Below, piece after piece: positions 32,722-44,330 of a DNA stretch of 64,000 nt. Source of the stretch: Aspidiotus rigidus (lineage: Eukaryota; Arthropoda; Insecta; Hemiptera; Diaspididae). Under the pieces are notes generated by a model, which was given only the letters and a program-made list of their open reading frames with translations, did no database searches and had not been told where the DNA came from. Within the stretch, counting starts at the first letter, position 1. Each line of letters begins with the position of its first letter. The DNA is taken from contig JAVHKY010000001.1 of assembly GCA_035079385.1 (NCBI GenBank), positions 12,796,501-12,860,500 on the forward strand, read 5' to 3'. Made by a program: the position numbers and the translations under genes.

Positions 32722-33232
32722 TTAAGGGTGTGCTTTACTTGTTCGGAAAATCCGAAACGGTGTACGATAAGTTGCATAAACATCCCCAAAAACCCTGCAA
32801 GGTACGGGAAGCCAGCGGTCATACTACGCGACGCTTGTCGGACGTGCGTGGGTAGTCCTCGTAACAAACAACGAGGAATGATTTTGCAAGGTCACATCTT
32901 GGGGCTCCATTTTCCGATGAATTTTTCGATCTTTGGAAATATTGTACAGAAGGGTGCAACAAAAGGCGCTATCAGAGCAGAATCCTACATTCTTGCTCCA
33001 GTAGAATTTCATTCTCGTCAGAAAATATACGAATTTTTTCCAATTCCAACGTTTAATCGAGAAGGTCTATAAGAAAAATTTTTAAGATTTTGCTTCGATA
33101 GCGCTCCTGGTTGGACCTTTCTGGAAAACATTTCAATTATTCAGAAAGATCCGTTAAAAATTCGAGCAGTAAAATGTGATTTTCGGTACCACGTTTTGCG
33201 AGCATATTCTCACTAGTAAAGCACACCCTCAA
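32722..33232. mobile_element. TTAA-type MITE, copy 2
   Basis: Ends TTAAGGGTGTGCTTTACTTG and, reversed, TTGAGGGTGTGCTTTACTAG. The left flank is TTAA; the right is TCAA, one change. Interior blocks match 18001-18468 on the opposite strand. No transposase. The open frames inside are chance. Confidence 0.72.
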
Positions 33233-35570
33233 GTGAGGGTCTTATGGACGATTTTTCTCAATGCTTCAGAAGGGAAGTAAATTGTTTACCGAGGTATAAT
33301 GAAGCGTAGAATTCATGATGCTTCTTGGCTTATTGCTATTTCAGTCACTTAGTTCCAAACTTGTGCTCTATCATTTAGTGCACCTGTAGGCACTCCCGGT
33401 GCAAACCATTACTATACAGAGACAAGAAAATAATATATGCCAAAAACTTCATATTTTAATGGGAAAACTCTTTCAGCCATTTTTTTCAGTTATGAATGAA
33501 GTCCATTTAATTTAACGTATCCTCCATCATTCCGTTATTCAATCATAAAATATAATTACGATAATAATTTTACTTTTCATCGTCAGCAGAAAACAGTAAG
33601 ACGTTCCGATGGAGCCATTTTATAATTTTTATTATTATCATAATTATCAAGTTTTTTTTGAAGTTCACAAGTGGGTATTATTAATAGGTCCACTGCATAG
33701 TGCTTAATTAATAATCATCGCCATTAAATTACCCGAAACATAATACTTATTCGAATGATTCACACTGCTTTCTTACCAATTTGTTTTTATTATTCATCCT
33801 CTTGTAGTCTGTACGTTTAAATCGATGTAAATTTTGGACGATGATGCGTCCCTTCATGACACGACTTCAGTCCACTCTAGCAGGACAAATAGATTTCAAA
33901 AAACTCGTTTTTCTCTCTTTTTTCGATTTTCCGTATACCTATAAATTTTAAGTGGTTGTACCATTTTATTAAAAAATTTTCTGACATTTATGTACGAATC
34001 GGACGATGATGATTCTTTCACAGAATTTAATTAGAACTTTTCTACGTTGTCGTTGATGGTAAATAACAATAAATACGTACCATAGCTCTTTATATTGTGT
34101 GTCTCGCGTAAAATTTGATGTTTGTCCATAAATCTTTCTTTTACTAAAAGCCTTCGTCGAGTGCAACGTCGTGTTCTGGATAAAAAGAAACGTAGCCGTT
34201 TTACGATGCATAATTACAGACGTAGGTACATCGATGTTCTGTACGGTAGTTTAAAATTTAGGAGAAAAATCTATTAACATCATCATTACGAACCTTTGAA
34301 TGCTGTAACTTTAAAGTACAGTTTTAGAGTCTTTATATTCCCTTACTATATACACGCGTTAATTTTACGAGCGTACTTAAAAAATAATATGAAATGTTTT
34401 GGAGAAATGACAATTATGAGCATGTTGCCTGAAATACGGTAAAACGCAATGCCCATTTATACTCTTGGGAAATACCACGTATGGGCGGAGACATACTGTG
34501 TTCAGGATGGACTATAGCTGGGATTTGAAAAAATGATAATAAAAACCGCGTAAGTGTGTTAATATCGTATTTTAAATTGTGGAGACACACCTTTCCTTTC
34601 TACAGTGGACAAGAGAGAAAAATATTTTTCAGTCGTCGCGTAGAATTTACATTTTTTCATGGACGGTTCGCGTTTACTCTATTTTTCACTTTATTTATTG
34701 GCAAGAGCTTAAGAAATGTGCGAACCAAGGGACATGAGAATTGTATTAAGACCATGATTGTCTTAAGCGTCAATTGAAACAATACCTTACTTCGTACAAT
34801 TACAACTTGACATAATGCCACAATTTTTTGTTTCCCCCTTTCCTTCTGTCCCATTAAATAGACGTACACTTCAAACTTGTATTAATCATACGAAACAGAA
34901 TAAATTCTACCCGTTGACTCCAGCCGGTACGCCAATATTGTCAACTTCAAACACTAAATGTAATTTTTATGCAATTATTACGTGTCTGGTGAAAAAAACC
35001 TTATCGTACATTTTTTATTCATTCTTCCTTCCTTCACTTCTGCACGGAGTGTCTTCAAAAACGTTCTCGTAATTGAGAGTACTTGTACGTAATATGATCT
35101 CTTGTACATGGTCAGTCACGATGCGGCATTCATGATTTATTTACCAGTCATTCGCGTGTGCAATGCATTTCGCGGCTAGTGAAAGTATTCGTTTAAATCT
35201 TTACAACGTGAGCTGTAAAAAAAAAAAAAATTAACTGGAAAAAAAGTTGGAGATACGTGTGTAGTAGAATAAATAATTCTATCCAAAATCTATCACCAAC
35301 TAGTATGAATGAAAATTGCTTCAAGAATATCGCGCTCCTCCTAACCGCGCGTTGCTTCTTGTTATCGTTAGTCTTTCGACTGCTGACTTTTGGTAAAACA
35401 TTTTCTACCCGTCCTCTATCTCTGCCCTGTACCACATAATAATTTCAAACAAATGATCTCAACGCCAACAAGAACCGATAACAATGGACGAGGTTCATGA
35501 CTGAACTGGCAAGTCATCAAAATGTGGATGATTCTCATAAACTATAATACAATAAATCCCTCTTTACTCG
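33233..35570. other. No recognised gene
   Basis: AT-rich; open frames below 120 codons and featureless. A poly-T/A run lies near 35220. Confidence 0.4.
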
Positions 35571-36060
35571 TTGAACCATGTCAACCGTCGATTTAGGGTT
35601 TATTTCGAGTCATATAGGCAATGTCGACTCAAAGTCGACTAAAATCCTACATCAAATCTACGCCTTTACCGACGTCCATAAAAATATTGTCGATTTTAAA
35701 GGTACATCGACTGCATGATGACGTCAATTTGAAGTCGCAATATCGTCGACTCAGGAAATATTTTGTCCAATAGAAGTCGATTCTTAGGCTACCAAAAGTG
35801 TAATTAATATGAGTGAAATGTGACATTTTCGTCGACTTGAACATTCTCATTGTTGACTCGGAGTCGACTCAAAATCAAAATCAATTTTGAGTCGACTTAA
35901 TTAGGTCGCAAGTAATGTTGACCTAAAATCGACTGTAAGTCGACTTATTTTCGGCGTCGGACGTAAAATTTGTGTCAACTAAGTACTTATTGAAATAGTG
36001 GGTCGACGTGATGTCAAATTGACGTCAGATCGATGTTGACTTGCAATCGACATGGTTCAA
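35571..36060. mobile_element. GTCGAC-rich MITE, copy 1 (490 bp)
   Basis: Left end TTGAACCATGTC, right end GACATGGTTCAA, an exact 12-bp terminal inverted repeat. Between them GTCGAC/GTCGAT/GTCAAC words recur every 15-40 bp. The whole unit is homologous, in inverted orientation, to 48841-49386 (shared blocks such as GGCAATGTCGACTCAAAGTC and CGATTCTTAGGCTACCAAAA). No coding capacity. No target duplication I can be sure of. Confidence 0.78.
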
Positions 36061-36156
36061 TGTTTGAAGTAAAAATTCTACCAATGGAGGAGGACTTCCG
36101 ACCCGACTTTAAGACTGTAACCACTTCCAGTGAATAAACAGTGAAGGCTGACTCCC

Positions 36157-36199
36157 ATATTACTCAAGAGGAGTGTACACCCGAAGGTGTAGCAATTTA
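36157..36199. repeat. Inverted repeat, left of PLE copy 2
   Basis: 43 bp matching the reverse complement of 38124-38166 at 42 positions. Contains ACACCCGAAGGTGT, which on the other strand is a 5-bp stem closed by a TTCG tetraloop. Confidence 0.9.
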
Positions 36200-38006
36200 G
36201 TGCGCCGAAATGGTTTGCAACACTCCCCTCCGCCGCATCAGTAATGCCTGTAGTGAGGTGATTAAAGGATTAAAGAGGAAGGTGAGGGAGGAGGGCTTAA
36301 TCCTTACTAAGGCGGATAAAAGCAACGCCGTAGTGATTATGGATAAGTCCTCTTATGTATCTGGGGTTCATGAAGTGCTGGAACAATGTGGCGCTTAGGA
36401 GAATAGCCTCTTCTGTTTCCCCAGTTTCGTCAAAGAGGTGAGGAACACTATTAATAATTGCAGTGTGATTATTAAGAGTCCTCGGACAAAGAAAGCTCTC
36501 TTGGAGCCTAACCCGGTTCCTCCCCTCCTATATGGATTACCCAAAGTACATAAAAAAGATGTACCAATGCGGCCGGTCGTGTCATTTGTCTCGTCGCCAA
36601 CTTATTTGTTAGCTAAATTTATTTATAGATGGTTCAAATCGCGAGTAGATCATACCTCCCCTCACTCAGTATTAAACTCAGGTTCGTTAACGGAGAGGTT
36701 GAAGGACATAAGGCTCCCTGAGGAAACGATTTTATGTTCCTTTGATGTGGTGGGATTATTTCCTCATATCCCGAAGGCGGTCGCAATCCAACATATGGGC
36801 GAATTGCTCGTAAAAACTGGTATCACCCATGAGGAATTGGTAGAATTTTTTGACCTTCTAAGAGTTTGTTGGACTCCCAATTTTTGTAAATTTGAGGGAA
36901 CATTTTTCGAATTCCCGGAAGAAGTGGGGATCCCTATTGGGTCCCCTCTGGACTCATTAATATCGGAGGTTTTCATGTCCAGATTTGAAGTCGAATTGTT
37001 TTCTTCGGGCCAGGTACTTCTAAAAAATGTCTTTTACTGGCATAGGTATGTAGACGATATATTGTGCGCGTGGACTGGCCCAGTGGAACTCCTTAGTGAG
37101 TTCCTTTCTCACTTAAATGGCCGATATCCTTCCATAAAATTCACTCTGGAAGTTGGCGGATTATTAATAAATTTCTTGGATTTGTCCATATTTATTAGAG
37201 ATGGCGTCCATGAATTTGGTATTTATAGAAAAGAAACTTCGACTGATATAACAATCCATGGGTCATCTTTCTGTCCCGCTGCACACAAGATTACTACCTT
37301 TAATAGTTTGATACATCGACTGACCAGTATTCCCTTGAGTCAGGATGCTTTCCAGAAGGAACTAGGGACGATTAAGTACCTGACCAGAGTGAACCAAGTT
37401 CGAGTGGACATTGATTTAATGGTCCGAAGGAGGCTTACGAGAAAATGCCTCGATTCTACCACCTCCCTCCCTAGGGATTTTCATAACAGTAGAAAACGTT
37501 GGATTAGACTCCCTTACTTGGGCAGGTTTTCGTTGAAGTTGGGCAGGGTACTCGGTCCTTTTGGGTCCCGACCGGCGTTTTATAATGTCAATACTGTAAA
37601 AAGTTTATTTGTGAAATTGAAGGACCCGATTCCTCCAGTCGAGCGAAGTGGGATATACAGTATAGCCTGCAACGATTGCCCAGGTATTTATATAGGGATG
37701 ACTGGGCGTCAGCTCCAAATAAGAATTGAGGAGCATAAAAAAGCGTGAGAGAAGGGTAATTTGGGTGATTCGGCTTTTGCTGATCATCTACTCGAGAGTG
37801 GCCATAAATTCAAGGAAGGCTCTGGTATCCTCCTCCATAGGGAGAACTCGTATTTTAAACGGCTGGCTTTGGAAAATATAGAAATCATACGACACCGGAA
37901 TAACGAAGACTTCACGGTTTTAAACAGGTTCATTCCTGAAGAGGGTCTGATTGAGCTAGTATATGAGAATGATTCAAACTTCGATGACTCGCTGGTTAAA
38001 TCGTGA
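36200..38006 (+). pseudogene. PLE copy 2, 5'-truncated RT plus GIY-YIG
   Basis: One continuous frame of about 600 codons broken only by two in-frame stops: TAG near 36397 (after EQCGA, Glu in copy 1) and TGA near 37746 (after HKKA, Trp in copy 1). Motifs: LTKADKSNAVVIMDKS, LLYGLPKVHK, MRPVVSFVSSPTYLLAKF, CSFDVVGLFPHIP, IPIGSPLDSLISE, HRYVDDILCAW, INFLDLSI, RWIRLPYLGRFS, then CNDCPGIYIGMTGRQ (GIY-YIG) and LENIEIIRHRN at the C-terminus. The N-terminal ~180 residues found in copies 1 and 3 are missing; the frame begins right at the inverted repeat. A near-intact recent copy with two nonsense changes. Confidence 0.9.
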
Positions 38007-38062
38007 TCTTCTGGTTAACTCCCTCTGTCTTTGTTGATGTTGGATTCAGTCGCTTTCGTTTA

Positions 38063-38100
38063 CGCTCCGATGATGGTTGTTTAACCGAAAACGTTTAGCG
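38063..38100 (+). ncRNA. Hammerhead-like motif, 3' UTR of PLE copy 2
   Basis: Plus strand: stem I CGCU, core CCGAUGA (one change), extra U, stem II GGUU-GUUU-AACC, GAA, self-complementary stem III AACGUU, cleavage-site U, closing stem I AGCG. It lies 57 bases after the PLE stop codon and in the same orientation, the clearest physical link between these motifs and the PLEs. Confidence 0.63.
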
Positions 38101-38123
38101 GCTGATTTTCTTGTGGTTCAATA

Positions 38124-38166
38124 TAAATTGCTACACCTTCGGGTGTACACTCCTCTTGTGTAATAT
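38124..38166. repeat. Inverted repeat, right of PLE copy 2
   Basis: Inverted copy of 36157-36199 (42 of 43). Holds the ACACC-TTCG-GGTGT hairpin. PLE insertions are often bounded by inverted copies of their own terminus; this fits. Confidence 0.9.
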
Positions 38167-38340
38167 GAATAACCATAAATTAGAACAACGTATCGATTCG
38201 GTCCCATATTAACTTTCTCCCATAATTGTGAGGAGAGTCAAAAACAACGATCAGAAGTCAACAACTGGAGATTCTCCGGCCCCTTCCAAAGAAAATTTGG
38301 ATGAGTCTACAGTGATAGTAGAATAAAAATCTTATTTTTA

Positions 38341-40300
38341 AATAGTGCGTTCCCCTCTTGGCTACAAATTGCCAGAGGAGATCTTGCCAAGAATGCAATT
38401 CTCCAGATTCACCTACAGGAACTTGAGGCTGTTAGTCCTCTCCTGCTGCCTCCAGGTGCGATCTTGCGGGCAGCCCCAGGCATCCTCGGCTACCCACTAT
38501 GTGACCAGTGTCGCATCCATTGACCTGGTTACACGCAGGGCACTTGGGTTGCTGTCGGCAATGCTGGATCTTGTGCCTTTCTTGGCCACATCTCTCTTTT
38601 CTGGAGATCGTATACGGCATACGCTCCAGCCAACCTCTATGCTTCCCCCTTCAGGAGTGCCAGTGCAGTTGGAATGGATAGTCGCACCTTGGCTATCTGG
38701 CGTTTGCTTCCCATTGGTTCGAGACTTACAACCTTGGCATCTGCACCAGCTGGCATTGCAGCAAGTACCTCTACCTCTGTTGCTGAGCGCTTAATTCTAA
38801 GGACTAAGATCCTGGTCTGTTACTGCAGCTGGCGTACTGTAGCAGCTTCCTGTAGTTTAGTGGTGAAAGTTTCCAGTCTACCATTCTTCTCGCCTTTGAA
38901 CTCCGAGACCATTTCACGTTTTTGAGTGCTCCGCACCTGCAACATCCTCAGTCCCAGTGAGGCTACTGAGACCTGGGTGCGAGCTGAGCAAATGATGTGC
39001 GCTTAGGATGTGTCTTTGCTCTTGCGCAAAATGATAATTGCTGCCCCTTTGGGCTTCTCTTCTCTCCAGCAGTTTCTCTTGCTGCCTGGCACTGTAAGTG
39101 GCAGACTTTTGGAACCTTTGTTGGAGTACCTGATTCCAGGTGATTCCTTCTTTCAAATTGGGTACATCTGCATTTGCCCTATTAGCGCTGGGTTGGGACA
39201 GTGGTGCTTGCTGCTGCTGCTGTCATTGCTGCAGTTGCGGTTGCATGTGCTGTAGCTACGTTTGTGGTTGCTGTTGCTTCTACAGAGCTTGCCGCGGCAG
39301 TTGCTCGTATACAACTGACTTATTGGCCAGTTGCACAGGTTGCTGGTTGGACCATTCTTCTTGAAGCTTCTCCACCTCTCACTTCAACTACTCAATCCGT
39401 CGCTTCTGTTCCGCGACTTGCTTCAGAAGCTTGATACAATGAACGTACTCTCGAAGGAGTAACAAATTATATAAAACCACACTAAATACAGCCGCTGAAT
39501 ATTTGTGGTTCAACAACCATCCTCCCAGAATGAATGAAAGGTGGCCTCCTGTAGATGGCCTTTTGCAGTTGCAGCTGCAGCTTGGTGATCTGTTCCTGCT
39601 GCTTGTACAGCTGGAGCTTCTGCTGCTTGGACCTTGTATTATATTCTTCTCATAGCCTCAACGATTTCACAACCTTCCTTATATCTGCTTTCAACATCGC
39701 GATTGTTTTGTTGAGCTTTGCGTTTGCCTTCCTCAGCTTTCCTGTCGGTAAGTTGGTTGGAGAGGCTGCCAGGGGCGTTGAAAAGGTCTCATCGGGTGAC
39801 AACTCCTGAAACTTTTGTTCGATTTCTTCTGCTATATTGTACACAAATATCTTCTGGCGAGGAATGATACCCGCGTTCCACTTCTGGCGACGTCACTGCT
39901 TTGGCAGGAGGAGGAAGGTTCCTCAACAACGTTGGGGAATTGAATTGTATCAACACCTCTTATTGTTGTTGTGTGGACACCTCTTCCTCTGTTTTTTTAC
40001 CATCCTGGCTGCGTGCGTCGACCATCTCCTGGGCCACGTCTGCCCTGTTGGTTGCCTCATTGTTGGATTTGGGAACGATACCCCCACCCGCCCGCCCCAC
40101 GAATGTATCAGTGTGGGGAGCCGGTTTGCCGCATCTGAAATAGCACCACCAACCTTGTCTTTTGTCATTGTCATTTGAAAAAATAAGGGGGAAAATGAAT
40201 CTTTGTCTGGGAAGCTGTTTCCGTCTTCCCAGATCATCTTGCAGAGCCGTACATTACCCGTGAGCTGCTGGTCCTCACAGGGAAAGGCGGCCACCTCACG
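38341..40300 (-). pseudogene. Non-LTR retrotransposon gag, copy 1
   Basis: Minus-strand pieces: N-terminal AAFPCEDQQLTGNVRL frame (40294-39950), a Lys/Glu helical piece (39844-39650), a Gln-rich middle (39156-38914), a gag-core piece with LEPMGSKRQIAKVRLS, then zinc knuckles HCRQQPKCPACNQVNGC-DTGH (38620-38432). The 3' end at 38345 shows LKFLQVNL, the start of an endonuclease ORF, where the copy is cut. The knuckle region is closely related to the copy at 46.7-48.5 kb, and the overall plan (gag with CCHC boxes, then APE-type endonuclease) fits R1-like non-LTR elements. Multiple frameshifts. Confidence 0.66.
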
Positions 40301-42114
40301 GCTATAACCGCATTTTTATTGTCAGAGTTTTCCATCTCCTACCTAGTCACTGGTAGAAATACCACCAGGGTCAGGAAAATAGAGTGGTATGGGATATGAA
40401 GGCCCAGATAACAATATGTAACCCCATACAGACAGGATGTGGAGGCTATAAAAGCAGTACGTAACCCCATACTTACAGGACTTGAGGGCCACTACTCAGT
40501 ATGTGACCCCATACATGATTATGACCCTGATGCAGATGTATATTTTTCGGCTATCCATTCGATAAAATGTAATTTGACGTCAGACTCGTGAAATTAAAAT
40601 ATTTTACTACTTCAATAAGTTTTATTGATTCTCTCTAGCTGCAATATTTTGAAGATAAACTTCTAACGGTCAATTTTTTCAAGTATGTTTGCCATTGCAA
40701 TTCGCTGTAAAGAAATTTTTTAAGCGGGATGAAAAATTATACAAATAATTGGCTAGATGAATTAATCCTCAAGTCCCAAATGATAATGGACGAATACAAT
40801 TGTGGGCATGATTTATCAGGTATCCCATGTGTCATTATAATGTACCTTAGTGAGGTACCTAATCGGCTCTCTGATAATCCATTCTCGTTGTTTTCATTGT
40901 TTGTCGGCTAGCGTACTCACGTGCAAGTATGCACAGACAAAATATTTATCTGAAGAATTCAACCAAGAATCCACCTTCTGACTTAGATAATATTTTAATG
41001 ATATTCAGTTTCTTCATTCTAAACGAAAGTAAATCGAGACAAGAAATTTCAAGTTTAAAACCATTAGGTACACTTACTTTACTATGCACGACTACAAAAT
41101 GTACTGGTGAATGAGACTCTGTACGTAATGCATAATTAAATTTTAGTGCTACGTTCTTTTCGTGATTGATAGCGAACCGATCATCAACGTCAAATGAAAA
41201 TAATTTCAGTTAGGCGAATTATGTAAATCTTTCGGCTAACTCCACATAGACTCAGCTCTTCGTGAATATTTCACAATAGAAGTCGAGAAATACCGTAATA
41301 CACGCAGTTACAGTGTAGAATCTAAGTAGGTAGACTATCATTTAGGATTTAAATATTAAAATGAGTATCGTGAGTTCAACGAAAAGAGATTACCAAATTC
41401 TTCTCATTGTCATATTCTCAATACTGCATAGCTGTACCCAGCGTCGCACAATATAGGCCTCGGTACCCACTTTGTTTCAACGGATTTCTTTCGTAGTTTA
41501 AGTTTATAGCTTTTTGTAAACGGTTAGGCGAGCGTAGACATTGAATATTTGCGCCGTCAGGAAGGTTCGCTGATGCTTTATGTCGTTTGCAGTGATTGTA
41601 ATTCAAATTATATTCATACATGTTGCGGGAGGAAGAGTGAAAGAAAGGTACGAGTAGATCGTTATATTTTTTCCACAGTATACTACATTACACTTCCGTA
41701 TAAGTTCAACGTCAGGAACTTGAATAGTTTTCTGCACGGTTCACAGGTGTGATTAAGTATAGGTACTTGGAAGATGGGCATCAAAAAAGTGACACGATTT
41801 TTTTTAAAGATACAAATCAATTAATAAAAGTGGATTATTTTTTATAATGTTGGCCTAATTGTTCGACTTTTTATGTAATAACCCGTACGCGTTCACTCTC
41901 TATCGCATTAACTACTATTTTATCAAAATTAGTCATCAATAAGACTAGACACATGGAACTTTCATAACTAGTGAATGCTGGATGTATGAGCTGGTGGCTC
42001 GTACAACACTTGACGCACGAGTTGTAAACAGCTTTTACAGATGTTTATTTTCTATACGGGTAAATCAATGTAATAAGACCTACTACCTAATGTATGACAT
42101 TATGATAGTCTAAA
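40301..42114. other. No recognised gene
   Basis: Near 40390-40520 a phrase of the type (GT)ATG-GACCCCATAC recurs three times (about every 55 bp). Otherwise AT-rich, no protein recognised. Confidence 0.4.
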
Positions 42115-42160
42115 CAGCGGTTCTCAATCTTTCGGCTCCGTGGCACATACCTTACCGATT
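42115..42160. other. Possible isolated hAT-type terminus
   Basis: CAGCGGTTCTCAATCTTTCG followed by GTGGCACA resembles a hAT end (compare 5465). No matching opposite end or 8-bp duplication found nearby; the element may be cut by PLE copy 3. Confidence 0.35.
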
Positions 42161-42293
42161 TTTCTTATCGGAAAAGTGAGGCATTACACCTGTCCGTTCA
42201 GGTTTCCTTAGTTTAACTTTTCACGGCATTACCGGTATACTAATTTACAGAAGCCATACAACCTTTTTCTATTTGGCTCCGCCAGAGGATTTC

Positions 42294-44330
42294 TTAGGAG
42301 CCTGACTGGAAGTGTCGAAGATTTCTTTCGACCAGTGGGATGGGGTCCTTTAACTTGACGAACAGACTTTTTACAGTGTTGAAATTGTAATACACTGGGC
42401 GAAACCCAAATGGGCGGAGGACACGACCTAACTCGGAAGAGAATTTTACCAAAAACGGGAGCCTAATCCAACGTTTTCTACTATTTGACGCCGGATTGCG
42501 GGGGCGGGAGGTAGTGGAATCAAGGCTTTTCCAAGTCAATTTCCTATGGACCATCAAGTCAATATCTAAGCTGACCTCGTTAACTCTGGCCAAGTGCTTT
42601 ACAGTCAAAAGCTGCTGTTGAAAAGCGAGCTGACCCAAAGGAATACTGGTCAACCGGTGGATATAACTATTGAAACCGACATATTTGTGAGCAATAGGGC
42701 AGAAAGATCTTCCGTGGACAGTAATATCTGTTGAGGGGTCTTTTCTATATATATGGCGAATTCATGGACACCTTCTCTATTAAAGACAGTAAGATCCAAA
42801 AAATTTATAGATGAACCGCCTACTTCCAATGTGAATTTGATGGAAGGATACAAACTGTTGAGATACCTGAGAAACTCCAAAAGGAGATCTCGGTGACCGG
42901 TCCACGTACACAACACATCGTCGACATACCTGTACCAATAATATATATGACCCAAAAACCCCTGACCAGAGGAAAAGAGATCGAGCTCAAATTTAGACAT
43001 GAAAACCTCCGATATGAGGGAACCCAGAGGAGAGCCAATAGGGATACTTACCTCCTCAGGAAATTCGAAACATTCGCCTTTAAATTTACAAAAGTTGGGA
43101 GACCAACAAATATTAAGTAAATTGAAAAATTCTGCCAATTCTTCGTAACAGATATTAGATTGGACCAAGAGGTCTCCCATATGTTGCATGGCAGTAGCTC
43201 TAGGGATACTCGGAAATAAGGCGACTACGTCAAAAGAGCATAGGGTTGAATCAGGCGGAGGAATGTCATATTTAAGCTTATTAGCCAGAGAGATCGAATT
43301 CTTCATAGAATATTATGACTCAAATTCCACTCTAGATTTGAATCAACGGTCCAAAAATTTTGCCAAGAAGTACGTGGGGGAAGACACAAAGGAAACGAAC
43401 GGCTGCATCGGGGTGTCCTTCTTGTGAACCTTAGGTAGTCCATACAAGAGGGGCGGCACAGGATTGGGCTCAAGAAGCAGTCTTTTAAGCGAAGGGGTTT
43501 CGATAATAAATTCACAGTTGTTTATAACGGGTCTAACTTCTTCAACGTGATTTGGAAAGTTGAAATCTGCATTTTCCTTGGCGCCACACTGGTCAAGAAC
43601 GTCATAGACCTTGGACACGTAAGAGGACTTCTCGATAACGACAATGGCATTCCCTTTATCAGCTTTAATAATGGTTAAGCTCTCCTCCCTGACCTTCCTC
43701 TTAATCCTCTTAATCACCTCAAAAGCAAGATCATTAATACGAGGGAGGGGGTATGACGGACAAGGGCAGCACAAGCTCTCTGAGTACTAACCCCAGGCCC
43801 AATTTTTATTTCGACGTCCACAACGACAATGGCCAAAGTGTCTGCATGATTAAGGGGGGTAACCCAAATTTTAACCCCTTCTCGAAGAGATACAACTCGT
43901 CACTCTCAAACTTGACATTACTACAATTTACAATCCGCAGTTGAAACTTTTGGATAATACTGACATCAGTACTGACTTCCTGGACAGCGGAGGCATTCAA
44001 TTTTTGGAGGGAGCTAAGCTTTTTATTTTTCTTACTTTTCAATTTAGCCTCAAAAGATCGGCATTTAAGGTTAACCGACTTAATAAACAGGTCGAACTCA
44101 CCCGGCGAGAGTAAACCAGAAAGCTTAGAATGGACCAACAAATTCAACCTTGTGGTGATATTCAGCTTCCCATGCCCCCTCCGCAACTCGGTGCGGATCC
44201 ATTTTTCTGTCAGAAATTTCTCCAGTTTTTTGGTGGTCTGAACACAATCGGAAAACAGCCGAAATTTTATAAACTTAGGTTTCAAGTTTGCCCCTTCACC
44301 TATTTCTTCTTTAATTCATTCATCAACTTT
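42294..44330 (-). pseudogene. PLE copy 3, RT without GIY-YIG domain
   Basis: Minus-strand pieces in order: N-terminus (44285-43806: TEKWIRTELRRGHGK, FEKGLKFGLPP), 43774-43343 (IKADKGNAIVVIEKS, LLYGLPKVHKKD, SPTYFLAKF), 43306-42650 (CSFDVVALFPSIP, IPIGSPLGSLISE, YRYVDDVLCTW, SINFLDLTV) and 42653-42294 (RWIRLPFLVKFS). Three frameshifts separate them. The sequence leaves the PLE at VKLKDPIPLVER, just before where the GIY-YIG domain begins in copies 1 and 2. Copies 2 and 3 read closer to each other than to copy 1. Inactive. Confidence 0.87.

Noticed and set aside
39010..39434. Ala/Val/Cys-rich plus-strand frames that look like membrane proteins
   Set aside because: They are antisense to a Gln-rich part of the non-LTR gag copy.
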